Source: Nitrososphaerota archaeon
GTDB taxonomy: Archaea; Thermoproteota; Nitrososphaeria; Nitrososphaerales; Nitrosopumilaceae
Direction of reading: 5' to 3'
DNA: 64,000 bases
Assembly (NCBI GenBank): GCA_028867755.1
Contig: JAGWFT010000001.1
Coordinates: 226,727 to 290,726 of the forward strand
Of this stretch, positions 35,595-44,263 are shown piece after piece. How positions within the stretch are numbered: position 1 is the stretch's first letter; the number at the start of each line of letters is the position of its first letter. The notes under the pieces were generated by a model, which was not told where the DNA came from, did no database searches, and saw nothing but the letters and a program-made list of their open reading frames with translations. Both the position numbers and the translations under genes were made by a program.

Positions 35595-36341
35595 TTGGTA
35601 TTTTCCGCAAAGACTGGAGGTTCTGATGAATGGAAAGCAGTAATATCTGCCATTTCTACACTTGTAGAAGAGGCAACCTTTGAGGCTACTGGCGAAGGAA
35701 TTGCTTTTCGAGGAATGGATCCTTCCCATGTTGCATTAATTGATATTGCATGGCCTAACTCTGCATTTGAAAAATATGTCTGCGACGAAGACGTAAAGTT
35801 TGGCGTAAGAATAGATGAGTTTGCCAAGCTGATCAAGAGGGCTGATAAAAAAGAGAACATAGAGATTAGCATTTCAGAGGAAAAATTATTGCTTGTCACT
35901 ATTGGTAAAAATAAGAAATACAAAATGAGGTTGATTGAAAGTTCTGCCACAGACACTCCTTTACCAAAAATCTCTTACAATGCAAAGGTTGCTGTAACTT
36001 CAGCTGAATTTGATAAAATTCTGGGCGATGTTCAGGTGGTTTCAGAATATCTTTCAATCAATGCAAGTTCGAGCAAGGCAGAATTTTCTGGCAGAGGTGA
36101 CTCGGGAGAGGCAGTGGTTACGCTAGAGAAGGGAATGCCTGAGATGCCAGAAATTGAGGTCAAAGAAGACAGTACAGCCACATACAGCCTTGAATATCTC
36201 AACAGCATTGTAAAGGCAGTAGGTTCTGCGGCTGGTACGGTTGTATGCGAATTCTCTACCAAGATGCCGCTAAGGTTAGAGTTTAAGGTTGCAAATATAG
36301 GTAGAATTCATTTCTATCTGGCTCCAAGAGTTGAAAGTTAA
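35595..36341 (+). CDS. pcn: DNA sliding clamp PCNA
   Basis: 248 aa. Both halves of the clamp fold are seen: WKAVISAISTLVEEATFEATGEGIAFRGMDPSHVALIDI, the interdomain region DTPLPKISYNAKV, and the end KMPLRLEFKVANIGRIHFYLAPR. It tethers PolD, FEN1, ligase and other fork enzymes to DNA. TTG start at 35595, 36 bases after the TFS stop, on the same strand. Confidence 0.95.
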   Translation: MVFSAKTGGSDEWKAVISAISTLVEEATFEATGEGIAFRGMDPSHVALIDIAWPNSAFEKYVCDEDVKFGVRIDEFAKLIKRADKKENIEISISEEKLLLVTIGKNKKYKMRLIESSATDTPLPKISYNAKVAVTSAEFDKILGDVQVVSEYLSINASSSKAEFSGRGDSGEAVVTLEKGMPEMPEIEVKEDSTATYSLEYLNSIVKAVGSAAGTVVCEFSTKMPLRLEFKVANIGRIHFYLAPRVES

Positions 36342-36523
36342 AGATATCCAGATTGAGAGATGAAGCAAATTCAGTAACTCTGGTCAAGCTATGACAGCCG
36401 GTAATTGTTCTATTGTTAGTCATTTTTTTACTGATATTTTTCTCAATTCTTCTCCACCCTTTCCGGTTTCTACTGCTTAATTGACACCATCAAGTATTTA
36501 TGGTAAGAAAGTAAGAATATAGT

Positions 36524-36808
36524 ATGAAAAACACGGCAACTTACGCGGAAAAGGATATCACGGTAGTTAGCGACAAGGGGCAAGTAGTCATACCGCAGTC
36601 CGTGAGAGTAAGACTCGGACTCAAGCGCAAGACAAGACTCATAGTGTACGGATACAAGGATGCTGTCATAATGAAAAAGATGGATATTCCTGACGTAATA
36701 AAAGACCTGAAGTCACTATACCAAAAGGTAGATGCTAGGGCTGCGAAATACAGCAGAATATCCGATGAAGAGATAAACGAAATAGTACAAAAGTACAGAA
36801 AGAAATAA
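36524..36808 (+). CDS. SpoVT/AbrB-type antitoxin-like protein
   Basis: 94 aa. The AbrB hairpin is at residues 10-50: DITVVSDKGQVVIPQSVRVRLGLKRKTRLIVYGYKDAVIMKK. A C-terminal helical tail (KSLYQKVDARAAKYSRISDEEINEIVQKYRKK) is the type that masks a toxin. The next gene, 15 bases downstream, is a PIN-domain protein, so this is most likely the antitoxin and autoregulator of a type II toxin-antitoxin pair. TATA-like TTTATGG at about 36498 precedes it. Confidence 0.85.
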   Translation: MKNTATYAEKDITVVSDKGQVVIPQSVRVRLGLKRKTRLIVYGYKDAVIMKKMDIPDVIKDLKSLYQKVDARAAKYSRISDEEINEIVQKYRKK

Positions 36809-36822
36809 TCGGGCCAGTTTCT

Positions 36823-37230
36823 ATGAGGATCGTCCTTGACACCAACATACTGGTATCTGCAATGATAGTGGATGGAAAGCAGAGAGCTCTCTTGAATACC
36901 ATAATAACCAAAAATCATAAACTAATCATCTCAAAAAAGATCATAGAAGAGTTTGTCAAAGTAACAGCAGAATCTAAAATACGAAAATATGCTACCAAGG
37001 AGGAAGTTGCAAGATTCCTACACAATCTTTCCCTCATATCAACACTGGTTCCTGTACGATCCAGGGTAAAGGCAGTAAGGGATGAAAAAGACAATCCCAT
37101 TCTAGCAACTGCTTATGACGGCTATGCCAGCTATCTGGTAACTGGAGACGACGATCTGCTTACGTTGAAAAAGTTCAAGAGAGTGAAAATAGTGAAGGCC
37201 ATTGAGATGCTAACGATACTGGAACAGTAA
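36823..37230 (+). CDS. PIN-domain toxin-like RNase
   Basis: 135 aa. The first acidic residue is in RIVLDTNILVSAMIV; later acids sit at EEFVKV, AVRDEKDNPILATAYDG and YLVTGDDDLLTLKKFK, giving the four-acid PIN active site. Predicted Mg-dependent endoribonuclease, toxin of the upstream AbrB-like protein (15 bases apart, same strand). It lies beside the CRISPR locus, as toxin-antitoxin modules often do. Confidence 0.88.
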   Translation: MRIVLDTNILVSAMIVDGKQRALLNTIITKNHKLIISKKIIEEFVKVTAESKIRKYATKEEVARFLHNLSLISTLVPVRSRVKAVRDEKDNPILATAYDGYASYLVTGDDDLLTLKKFKRVKIVKAIEMLTILEQ

Positions 37231-37302
37231 AGAACAAGTTCAAGGTAAAAGAACCCAATCTGTGCATTTTTGCCTTGGAAAGCCTCTCTTGCCAAAATCC
37301 AT

Positions 37303-37785
37303 CTAAGTTTCTAGTCTAAATTCCTCAAAGTAGACCTTGCCATTCTCTACTGCCTTCTTAATGCTTTTTTGTCGTGGTGAGAGATCAGCCTCTCCAGTCT
37401 TTGCATCAATGAAAGTTATCTTGTCCACCTTGTTCTCATTGAAAAGTCCGTCAAAAGCTATAAAGTCAATTGGTTCTGCTAGAAACCTGCAATCCCTTGG
37501 TTGATGGCCAAAATTGGAGACTGTAGGTGCAAGATGCTCTAGCGTCTTTCCAATATAGACCTGTTTTGATTTTTCGATGGATTCTTGGATGATCTTCTTT
37601 TTCTTTACCTCGAACTCTTCTTGTGCCTGTCTTAATTGGTCTAACAGGTCTTGAGGTGGTTTTTTACCACTGAATATTTTAAATTCGTTCAATCTGTGGA
37701 TTGCCTGACAGTCCGGACATTGGGCATAGGTGTTCCTCTCTGCTTGTATGAAGTTGACAAGCAGCTTTGCTGCAGTATTTGGCAT
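37303..37785 (-). CDS. Holliday-junction-resolvase-related endonuclease (Endonuc_Holl type)
   Basis: 160 aa. The N-terminal zinc-ribbon-like CPDCQAIHRLNEF is followed by a coiled-coil helix. The C-terminal PD-(D/E)xK-like core is RDCRFLAEPIDFIAFDGLF, FIDAKTGEADLSPRQKSIKKAV and KVYFEEFRL, typical of the Endonuc_Holl family. In FIDAKTG the usual acidic D/E-x-K is Asp-Ala-Lys. It could act on branched DNA. It is divergent from the cas6 side and lies between the toxin pair and the CRISPR genes. Confidence 0.8.
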   Translation of the reverse strand: MPNTAAKLLVNFIQAERNTYAQCPDCQAIHRLNEFKIFSGKKPPQDLLDQLRQAQEEFEVKKKKIIQESIEKSKQVYIGKTLEHLAPTVSNFGHQPRDCRFLAEPIDFIAFDGLFNENKVDKITFIDAKTGEADLSPRQKSIKKAVENGKVYFEEFRLET

Positions 37786-37946
37786 TCTGTGCTATATGAC
37801 TATATATGCATAATTTGGTCTATGTCAAACTATTTTATAATATCAATCAACGGAAAACCATTGTCCTAATATGGCACTCACTAAACACCAGATTAATTCT
37901 TAAAATCAACCTACGATCGAAATGTACCAACTGCTAGTTTAAGTGA

Positions 37947-38036
37947 ATGAAGACAATGATAGGTGCATTTGTTATAACAATTTTTCCGAGAGAAACATGT
38001 TCTTATTCTGGTTTCACCGATCTCGAATCTGAATGA
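37947..38036 (+). CDS. possible 29-codon micro-ORF overlapping the cas6 start
   Basis: ATG at 37947, immediately after an in-frame TGA, opens 29 codons: MKTMIGAFVITIFPRE..., ending SGFTDLESE with a TGA that overlaps the cas6 ATG as ATGA. Such overlap is typical of translational coupling. The first half is hydrophobic. A TATA-like TTATAACA lies inside the frame (about 37970), which argues against full transcription from that promoter; another, TTCTTAAAAT, lies at about 37897. So expression is uncertain. Confidence 0.35.
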   Translation: MKTMIGAFVITIFPRETCSYSGFTDLESE

Positions 38037-38779
38037 GAATTTTATTAAAACTCCGTTCATTGGAAACACAAAAATACGATATGGGCTATCATCATAAATT
38101 ACAAAGCTTTATCTATAAAATGCTAATGACCCAAGGCTTAACTCAAATCCATGACAAAAAAGGTTACAAGTTTTTTTGTTTTTCAAATATTTTTCCCTCA
38201 AATAACATGCATAGGGGTGATCTAAAAAGTCTAATTATTTCATCGCCTAATGAAAAAATAATTCGTGCGTTTGAGAGGCAGGCACAACAGATAAGATCCG
38301 ATCAATCTTCTATTATGATAGGAAATATGACATTTATTCTTGATAGATTTGAAGTTTTCTCATTAAATTTACCTGACGATAATGTAAGAATGATAACAGG
38401 AACCCCAATTATTATCAGGATTCCAAGGGAACGATATTTGAAATATGGGATTAATCCTGAAATTCCATATAATTATATCTTCTGGCGTAAGGAACATCCG
38501 ATTGAAATGTTTATTGAACAGATTGAGGAAAACCTAAAGAAAAAATATGAAGAGTTCACAACAAAACCTGTTGTAGAAGAAACAATACTTAGTAAAATAA
38601 AATTTCGAAAGCAGATATCAAATAAGATTCCACTCAAAGGAGATATTCAGACAATAATAGGCACTCTGTGGGAATTCGATTTTCATAAAAAAGAGAACAT
38701 GGATCTATTACAGTTTAGTTTAGATGCAGGATTTGGAGAGAGAAACTCTCTTGGTTTTGGATTTATGAATTTACAATAG
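38033..38779 (+). CDS. cas6: CRISPR RNA endoribonuclease Cas6
   Basis: 248 aa. Processes pre-crRNA at repeats, producing the 8-nt 5' handle. Two ferredoxin-like folds are indicated, with an early His-containing helix (MGYHHKLQSFIYKMLM), a typical mid region (IMIGNMTFILDRFEVF) and the C-terminal Gly-rich loop DAGFGERNSLGFGFMNL that marks Cas6. ATG at 38033. First gene of the plus-strand effector operon cas6-cas8b-cas7-cas5-cas3. Confidence 0.95.
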   Translation: MRILLKLRSLETQKYDMGYHHKLQSFIYKMLMTQGLTQIHDKKGYKFFCFSNIFPSNNMHRGDLKSLIISSPNEKIIRAFERQAQQIRSDQSSIMIGNMTFILDRFEVFSLNLPDDNVRMITGTPIIIRIPRERYLKYGINPEIPYNYIFWRKEHPIEMFIEQIEENLKKKYEEFTTKPVVEETILSKIKFRKQISNKIPLKGDIQTIIGTLWEFDFHKKENMDLLQFSLDAGFGERNSLGFGFMNLQ

Positions 38780-38813
38780 ATATTCTTAAAAATTACAATA
38801 GGATGCTGTCTTT

Positions 38814-40304
38814 GTGGAAATAATTTTCAAAAGAACTGGAGATTTTTGGATTGATTTGGGCATCATCTCTCTTTGGACTAGATTGGCCTCACAGGCCTCT
38901 AAACGAGGATCATCATATGTTACTCAGGTGAAGAGACATGGGAGATATGGTAAAGACATTCCAGTATTGAAGGTCATACTTTCTCCCGACCAATTATCTT
39001 TGATAGCCGAAAAAGAAAATGCCATTGTGGAGGAGTTAGATAAGACTTGCGTGAAGCTTTGCAATGATTATATAAGAAAAGCAAGTACTGGCAGAAACTG
39101 GTGGTGGGGAATTTCTAATTTTTTCTTCAAAAATACAAAACCGGAATCATTTTTTAAAAATCCTGAAGATATGGTTAAAGAACAGAAAGGTAAATGGAGT
39201 AAAGAAACATGCAATTTTTGTGGCCTTGAAAGAATGGTAAAAGATCTGGGAACTACTGAACACCCATTAGTTGTAACAAGTAAAAAATTCCAAAGTTTTT
39301 ACTCTGAGTTATCTACTAGTGTAAAGATATGTAATTATTGTACATTTGTAACAAAATTTGTTCCAACAAAGTTATTCTTCAATACTGGCAGAAATGCTAT
39401 TCTTGCAATGATGTTTGAAAGCTCGGATCTAATTACTTTAAATAATTTATATATTGAATTATCACGACTTTTCGCAGAGGCAAACGAATATGGAAACTTC
39501 CCAAACGTCCTTTCTTGGACTCAATATCCTGCAGAAACTTTCATGAATTTTCTATGTGCAATAAAAATAGAAACGACTAATTCAAATATTTTAAAAAATA
39601 CTCTTGAAAAGTTAGAGAATAGTAAAGCACATGTAATAAAAGGAACACTCGGACAAGGTCTTATAATTGCTAATTATATAATTATTCCAAATCTTTTCAA
39701 GACCTATAATTTTATTGAGCATTGTGACTGGAAATCTAAATCTGGTAAAAAGTATAATGCACTGATTAATACTTTGAAATTTCTAATGGTTAAAACATCA
39801 ACAGGAATGGATACTATTAAAAGAGAGGAATTCTGTCACCGCATATTCTATAGTTATGATGTGACAAATCTCTTATTTGAATTTCTCATTGATAATAGCT
39901 TAGGGAAAAGTCAGACAGGCAATTTACCATCTGCAGGCTTTTCAGGATTTAATATAGAAGTATTTATCACTAAGTATGAAAAAATACTCGCGTACATGAA
40001 CCAGTATCAGATTGACATCTCAAAAGAAATTGGGGCTATGATTGGTGATCTAGCAAAGAAGACTGGGAAGAAATCATTATTGTATTCTCTTCGTAGTGCA
40101 AGAAACTTGAATGACCTCTTAGCGTTCATCAATGAGATTCTGAACAGCTATCTGGACATGATAATATTAGATCGAAATCACATAGATGGCCTTCTTAAGG
40201 CAATAGATAACTCCAATTGGTCCACATACAAGTCTCTCATAGGAATTCATGCAGTCTTGTCTTTCCTAGAAAATAATGAATTAGTAGAGGTAAAAAGCAG
40301 ATGA
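38814..40304 (+). CDS. cas8b: type I-B Cascade large subunit Cas8b
   Basis: 496 aa, position and size fit Cas8b (Cst1/Csh1-like). Two CxxC pairs, CNFC at about 136 and CNYC at about 176, can form a zinc finger. The C-terminal region is helical with little other motif conservation, as usual for this fast-evolving family that recognises PAMs. GTG start at 38814, 34 bases after cas6; its stop overlaps cas7 by 4 bases. The family is inferred mainly from context and the zinc finger. Confidence 0.88.
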   Translation: MEIIFKRTGDFWIDLGIISLWTRLASQASKRGSSYVTQVKRHGRYGKDIPVLKVILSPDQLSLIAEKENAIVEELDKTCVKLCNDYIRKASTGRNWWWGISNFFFKNTKPESFFKNPEDMVKEQKGKWSKETCNFCGLERMVKDLGTTEHPLVVTSKKFQSFYSELSTSVKICNYCTFVTKFVPTKLFFNTGRNAILAMMFESSDLITLNNLYIELSRLFAEANEYGNFPNVLSWTQYPAETFMNFLCAIKIETTNSNILKNTLEKLENSKAHVIKGTLGQGLIIANYIIIPNLFKTYNFIEHCDWKSKSGKKYNALINTLKFLMVKTSTGMDTIKREEFCHRIFYSYDVTNLLFEFLIDNSLGKSQTGNLPSAGFSGFNIEVFITKYEKILAYMNQYQIDISKEIGAMIGDLAKKTGKKSLLYSLRSARNLNDLLAFINEILNSYLDMIILDRNHIDGLLKAIDNSNWSTYKSLIGIHAVLSFLENNELVEVKSR

Positions 40305-41287
40305 CAAGTAAAGCAATAACAATAGGAATACTATTCAAGGTCGAGGTAGGCAATGTTAATGCCGGGTGGACGGAAGGTGTAGTAACCATAATGAAAAAAG
40401 TTGAGCTTCCTGATGGTAATTCTCATCCATATATTTCCGGCCAAGCCATGCGAAGATATATGCGAGATACTATGCAGGATATAATAACTGGAACATCAGA
40501 ACAAATGTCTCCATCAGATCAGGCTAAAGACAAACGAGGAAAATCGCCAATCACTACCCTTGGTGATCCTAGGAAATATATCGATGATGATCTTTTCGGA
40601 TTTATGAGGGCAGTAAAAAAAGATCGGAAAGAAAAGGGTAAGGAAAAAGATGAAGAGTCTGAAATCGGTTCTACTCGAAAACGAACATCTCCATTAAGAG
40701 TATCTGCTGCATTTGGTTTTTTCAAATTTACTGGAAACAGAGATTTGGGAACAAAAAGTTCCATAGAGCATTCAGGTTCGGCTGAATCTGGCGGATCAAT
40801 TTTTGAAACTGAGATCACTAACAACATTTTCAAAAATAATCTCATGCTTGAATTAGATCGAGTTGGTGTATGGAAAGATTATGAAACAACAGATGAAGAG
40901 GGAGAGGGAAGTCTTTCGGAAATTCAAAGAAAAGAGAGAATAAAGATTATGATTAAATCGCTCAAATATCTATGGGGAGGCGGAAGACAAAGTAGATTCC
41001 TTGTTGATTTGACCCCACAATTTATCATTTATGCGAGAATGTCTAAGAAGGTTCCAATTTTTCTAAATTCTCTAAATATTACATATGAAAATTCCCAATA
41101 TTATCTAGGCTCTGCGATACAAGAGGCCCTCAAAGACTATGAACAAGACATTGAGAATGTAATTATCGGGTCCAGAGATGGATTTTTAAAAAATGTTAAT
41201 AATTTAGAAAACAATGGAAGAGCAGTACAAACCATAGGGAATGCAATAGATATGATGATAAAAGACATTGACACAGCAAAAATCTGA
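40301..41287 (+). CDS. cas7: Cascade backbone subunit Cas7 (DevR/Cst2-like)
   Basis: 328 aa, RAMP fold that multimerises along crRNA. Features: ITIGILFKVEVGNVNAG at the start, PYISGQAMRRYMRDTMQD (the typical SG-x-x-[FM]RR helix), SPLRVSAAFGFFKF, and RQSRFLVDLTPQFIIYARM. A long Lys/Glu-rich insertion at about 105-125 is unusual. Overlaps cas8b by 4 bases and cas5 by 20 bases, consistent with tight translational coupling. Confidence 0.93.
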   Translation: MTSKAITIGILFKVEVGNVNAGWTEGVVTIMKKVELPDGNSHPYISGQAMRRYMRDTMQDIITGTSEQMSPSDQAKDKRGKSPITTLGDPRKYIDDDLFGFMRAVKKDRKEKGKEKDEESEIGSTRKRTSPLRVSAAFGFFKFTGNRDLGTKSSIEHSGSAESGGSIFETEITNNIFKNNLMLELDRVGVWKDYETTDEEGEGSLSEIQRKERIKIMIKSLKYLWGGGRQSRFLVDLTPQFIIYARMSKKVPIFLNSLNITYENSQYYLGSAIQEALKDYEQDIENVIIGSRDGFLKNVNNLENNGRAVQTIGNAIDMMIKDIDTAKI

Positions 41288-42011
41288 AACTAATCAGAAA
41301 AATATACAAGCAGTTTGTCTTACTGTGAGAGGAGATTTTAATTCATATAGAATTTCTACAAATATAAAATATCAACGGAGTTATATTATTCCTACAAAAA
41401 CAACTCTAATTGGTATGCTTGGTGCTGCGCTTGGGATACAAAATAAAGAACTCGAAATTCTTTTTAAAACAGTCAAGACTAACGCTGTTTTAATTTCACT
41501 TATGGGCCGTGCAAAAGATCTATGGCTTGTAAGTAAACTAAAAGTAGATGGTAATCATGAAAAATCTCCAATAATGAGAGAAGTTCTGGTCAATCCAGTA
41601 TACATGATCTACTATCAGGCAGATAACGACATGATTTTAAAAATTATTGATGCGTTAAAAGATCCAAAATTTGTACTTAGTCTTGGTAGGTCTGATGAAA
41701 TGATAGAAATAAAAGAAATCCAAACACTAAAACTGACCGAAACAAAAGGTATAGCCAGTTTTAAAAATACAATTATTCCATTCAATTATAGAAGTCTCTT
41801 TCTTGCCTATGAAACTATGCCTGTACAAAGAGGAACAACCATGGAATTGCCAGAAGTGATTAACATACCTGTTTCTTTTGAATACGATTCAGCTGGCAGA
41901 AGAAAAGTAAGTGAGTCAAAAGATGTTACTATTATTTATGAACTTGGTATAAAATTAAAAGATTCGTCTGGAGCGTGGAGTGATGGAAAACGAAATCTAT
42001 TCCTTTACTAA
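41268..42011 (+). CDS. cas5: Cascade subunit Cas5
   Basis: 247 aa RAMP protein that caps the 5' handle of crRNA. N-terminal AVCLTVRGDFNSYRI, then SYIIPTKTTLIGMLGAALG, the conserved P-x-x-T-x-x-G-x-L-GAA pattern of Cas5. The rest is weakly conserved. It overlaps cas7 at its start and cas3 at its end (cas3 begins 31 bases before the cas5 stop), so the effector genes form one operon. Confidence 0.94.
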   Translation: MTQQKSETNQKNIQAVCLTVRGDFNSYRISTNIKYQRSYIIPTKTTLIGMLGAALGIQNKELEILFKTVKTNAVLISLMGRAKDLWLVSKLKVDGNHEKSPIMREVLVNPVYMIYYQADNDMILKIIDALKDPKFVLSLGRSDEMIEIKEIQTLKLTETKGIASFKNTIIPFNYRSLFLAYETMPVQRGTTMELPEVINIPVSFEYDSAGRRKVSESKDVTIIYELGIKLKDSSGAWSDGKRNLFLY

Positions 42012-44199
42012 AATTCTTGCAAAATCTGAACCAGAAGAGACTCTTGAGGAACACATAGAAAATGTACTCAAATTTCTCATCAAATTCATAAAATGGAAGA
42101 AAAAAGAAATAAAAAAAATATCTGAAATTACCGGCTTGCACAGAACTGAAATTCAAGGAAGATTATTTGCAACAGCATATTTACATGATATTGGAAAATG
42201 TAGCAATTCATTTCAGAGATTTATAAGAAAGGAACAATCTAACCGCTTTCCTCACGCTCTTTTAGGACTTCCCTTTATCATATCTGCAGTAGATCCGTTG
42301 TCAGTAGAAGATACAACAATTTATCCTGAAGCAATTTCAGTAATGTCCCATCATACTCCGTTTTATGATGGTCTTTACGCGTATGAAAAAGATAACCCAC
42401 CTAATAAATTTTTAATTATAAATAAAGCACTTGAATTTTATAATAAAATCGAACAATCATATTCCAATATATTCAAAGAAAAATATCCATTTCAATTAGG
42501 TAACCCAGATCTAGACTCATCGTTGTCTACCCTCTTGGAAAAAATCAAAAACCCTCTAAAATTTAATCGGCCCACACATCTTAGGGAAATTCATTCTTTT
42601 TTCGTGAATTTTTTGCATACTGTAGATTGGCTTGGTAGTGGAAAAACGTTTGATTATCAGTATTCGGTAAAAAGCATTTCCGAGAAGATTGCAAATGAAT
42701 TGAAACAAAAAAAAAGTTTGACTTCTTGGAATGAAATTCAAATTAAAGCATCACATACGTATGGCAATTTGCTTCTTTGTGCCCCCACTGGTCAGGGGAA
42801 AACAGAAGCTGCACTATTATGGGCTGATAGAAATATGTATCATGATAAGATAATTTATCTATTACCTACGCGGGTTACAACGAATGCACTCTATAAGAGA
42901 TTAAAATTCCTTGGAGATTCTGTTGGTGTATCACATGGAACTTCAGCTTTAATTATTGCAGAGGAAGAACAATGGAATAACAAAAGAATTATGGCAAGAA
43001 GATTACGTTCTGGTTCTTTTATGGAACCAATTACTGTTGCAACGGTTGACCAGTTATTATTACCACATTTTAATTGGAAGTATTGGGAAATGATTGAACA
43101 AAATGCATCTAACGCTGCAATCGTCTTAGATGAAATTCATGCATATGATTACTACACTCTAGCTTTGATCACTGAGATGATCAAAAAATTTCCACGGAGT
43201 CGTTTTGCTTATCTCTCAGCCACTTTACCAAAGTATATTCAAAATCATCTTACTAACTTGCATGAAGAAAAAATTACCACTATTGTGGACTATGAACATC
43301 TTGATTTATCAAGACATAACATACAATTTATCGAGACTACTATTGATAATTCAGTTGACGAAGTAAAACAATATTACAAAGAAGGTAAGAAGGTGTTGAT
43401 CATATTAAACACTGTCAAAGAAGCAACTCGATTTTACAAGAATTTTTTAGATCTTAATTCCATACTTTATCATTCTAGATTCATAGAGAAAGACAGACGC
43501 AAGAAAGAAGAATTAATTGAAGAAGCAAATGACAAAAACAAAGGTTGTATCGTTGTTGCTACACAGGTAGTAGAGGTCAGTCTTGATATCGATTTTGATA
43601 TTCTTTTCACTCAGATTGCACCACTGGACGCTCTGATTCAACGTTTAGGGAGAGTGAATAGAAAAGGTAAAAAATCCACAGATATTACTAACGTGAAAAT
43701 ATATGATTTTGGTGAATTTGATTATATGGTATATGGACTAGATAATCTACAAAATGCAAGAGAAATTGCGTCTACATGGTTTTCTGTTAAACATAGATTG
43801 AAAGAAAATGAAATTCAGGATTTAATAGAATGGCAATATCCACAAGAAAAAACCTCTGCTAGTTTTCTAGAAGAATGGGATAGAGTTCACGAGGATCTAG
43901 AATGGTTTAGAAATCAATTATGGGATATTCAAACTCTTCGAATGAAAGATGATATGAAGGTACTTATGAAGTTAGCAAAAACCAGACAAGATAAATTTCC
44001 TGAAATTGCTGTAATTCCTGAAATGTTCAAAGATGAAGTTAATCTCTTGCAGCCGAGTAGAAAACTTCAAGTTATTGAATATCTAGTCAAGGTACCATTT
44101 TCTCAGTTCAAGAACGGTATTAGGCCTGCAAAAGATGATTCTGATCTAGTCTTTTGTAAAATGGATTATAGCTTTGAATATGGTGCTGACGCGCTTTGA
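41980..44199 (+). CDS. cas3: Cas3 nuclease-helicase (HD + SF2 helicase)
   Basis: 739 aa. N-terminal HD nuclease: His69-Asp70 in ATAYLHDIGKC and HH at 124-125 in MSHHTPFYD. Helicase: Walker A APTGQGKT at 268-275, DEIH at 384-387, SAT at 413-415, late motif QRLGRVNRKG at about 570. It degrades DNA recruited by Cascade. Single-chain HD-helicase, as usual for I-B. GTG (41980) or ATG (41983) start; the stop is about 65 bases before the first array repeat, inside a stretch resembling a repeat. Confidence 0.97.
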   Translation: MMENEIYSFTKILAKSEPEETLEEHIENVLKFLIKFIKWKKKEIKKISEITGLHRTEIQGRLFATAYLHDIGKCSNSFQRFIRKEQSNRFPHALLGLPFIISAVDPLSVEDTTIYPEAISVMSHHTPFYDGLYAYEKDNPPNKFLIINKALEFYNKIEQSYSNIFKEKYPFQLGNPDLDSSLSTLLEKIKNPLKFNRPTHLREIHSFFVNFLHTVDWLGSGKTFDYQYSVKSISEKIANELKQKKSLTSWNEIQIKASHTYGNLLLCAPTGQGKTEAALLWADRNMYHDKIIYLLPTRVTTNALYKRLKFLGDSVGVSHGTSALIIAEEEQWNNKRIMARRLRSGSFMEPITVATVDQLLLPHFNWKYWEMIEQNASNAAIVLDEIHAYDYYTLALITEMIKKFPRSRFAYLSATLPKYIQNHLTNLHEEKITTIVDYEHLDLSRHNIQFIETTIDNSVDEVKQYYKEGKKVLIILNTVKEATRFYKNFLDLNSILYHSRFIEKDRRKKEELIEEANDKNKGCIVVATQVVEVSLDIDFDILFTQIAPLDALIQRLGRVNRKGKKSTDITNVKIYDFGEFDYMVYGLDNLQNAREIASTWFSVKHRLKENEIQDLIEWQYPQEKTSASFLEEWDRVHEDLEWFRNQLWDIQTLRMKDDMKVLMKLAKTRQDKFPEIAVIPEMFKDEVNLLQPSRKLQVIEYLVKVPFSQFKNGIRPAKDDSDLVFCKMDYSFEYGADAL

Positions 44200-44236
44200 A
44201 TCACCATATTGTTCAGTTTGAATCGAACTATTGTAG
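44195..44236 (-). repeat. inverted partial CRISPR repeat and degenerate copy at the array trailer
   Basis: From 44216 to 44236 the plus strand has 21 bases identical to the first 21 of the crRNA-strand repeat (begins GTTTGAATCGAACTA), so it is inverted relative to the array repeats as read on the plus strand. Just before it, overlapping the cas3 stop, 44195-44212 has TTTGAATC and TATTGT at repeat-like spacing. The first repeat starts 27 bases later, so a minus-strand transcript could fold 21 bp between the last repeat and this element. Confidence 0.75.
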
Positions 44237-44263
44237 CCTCATTCACTAATTTTTCAATTATAT

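Noticed and set aside
36342-36523. C/D-box-like RNA between PCNA and the AbrB gene
   Set aside because: A GATGAAG string and CTATGACA occur, but no D box CTGA is placed correctly.
37790-37930. Degenerate CRISPR-repeat matches upstream of cas6 (AAACTATTTTA, GATCGAAATGTA)
   Set aside because: Matches are only 6-7 bases in AT-rich sequence and need gaps; within chance.
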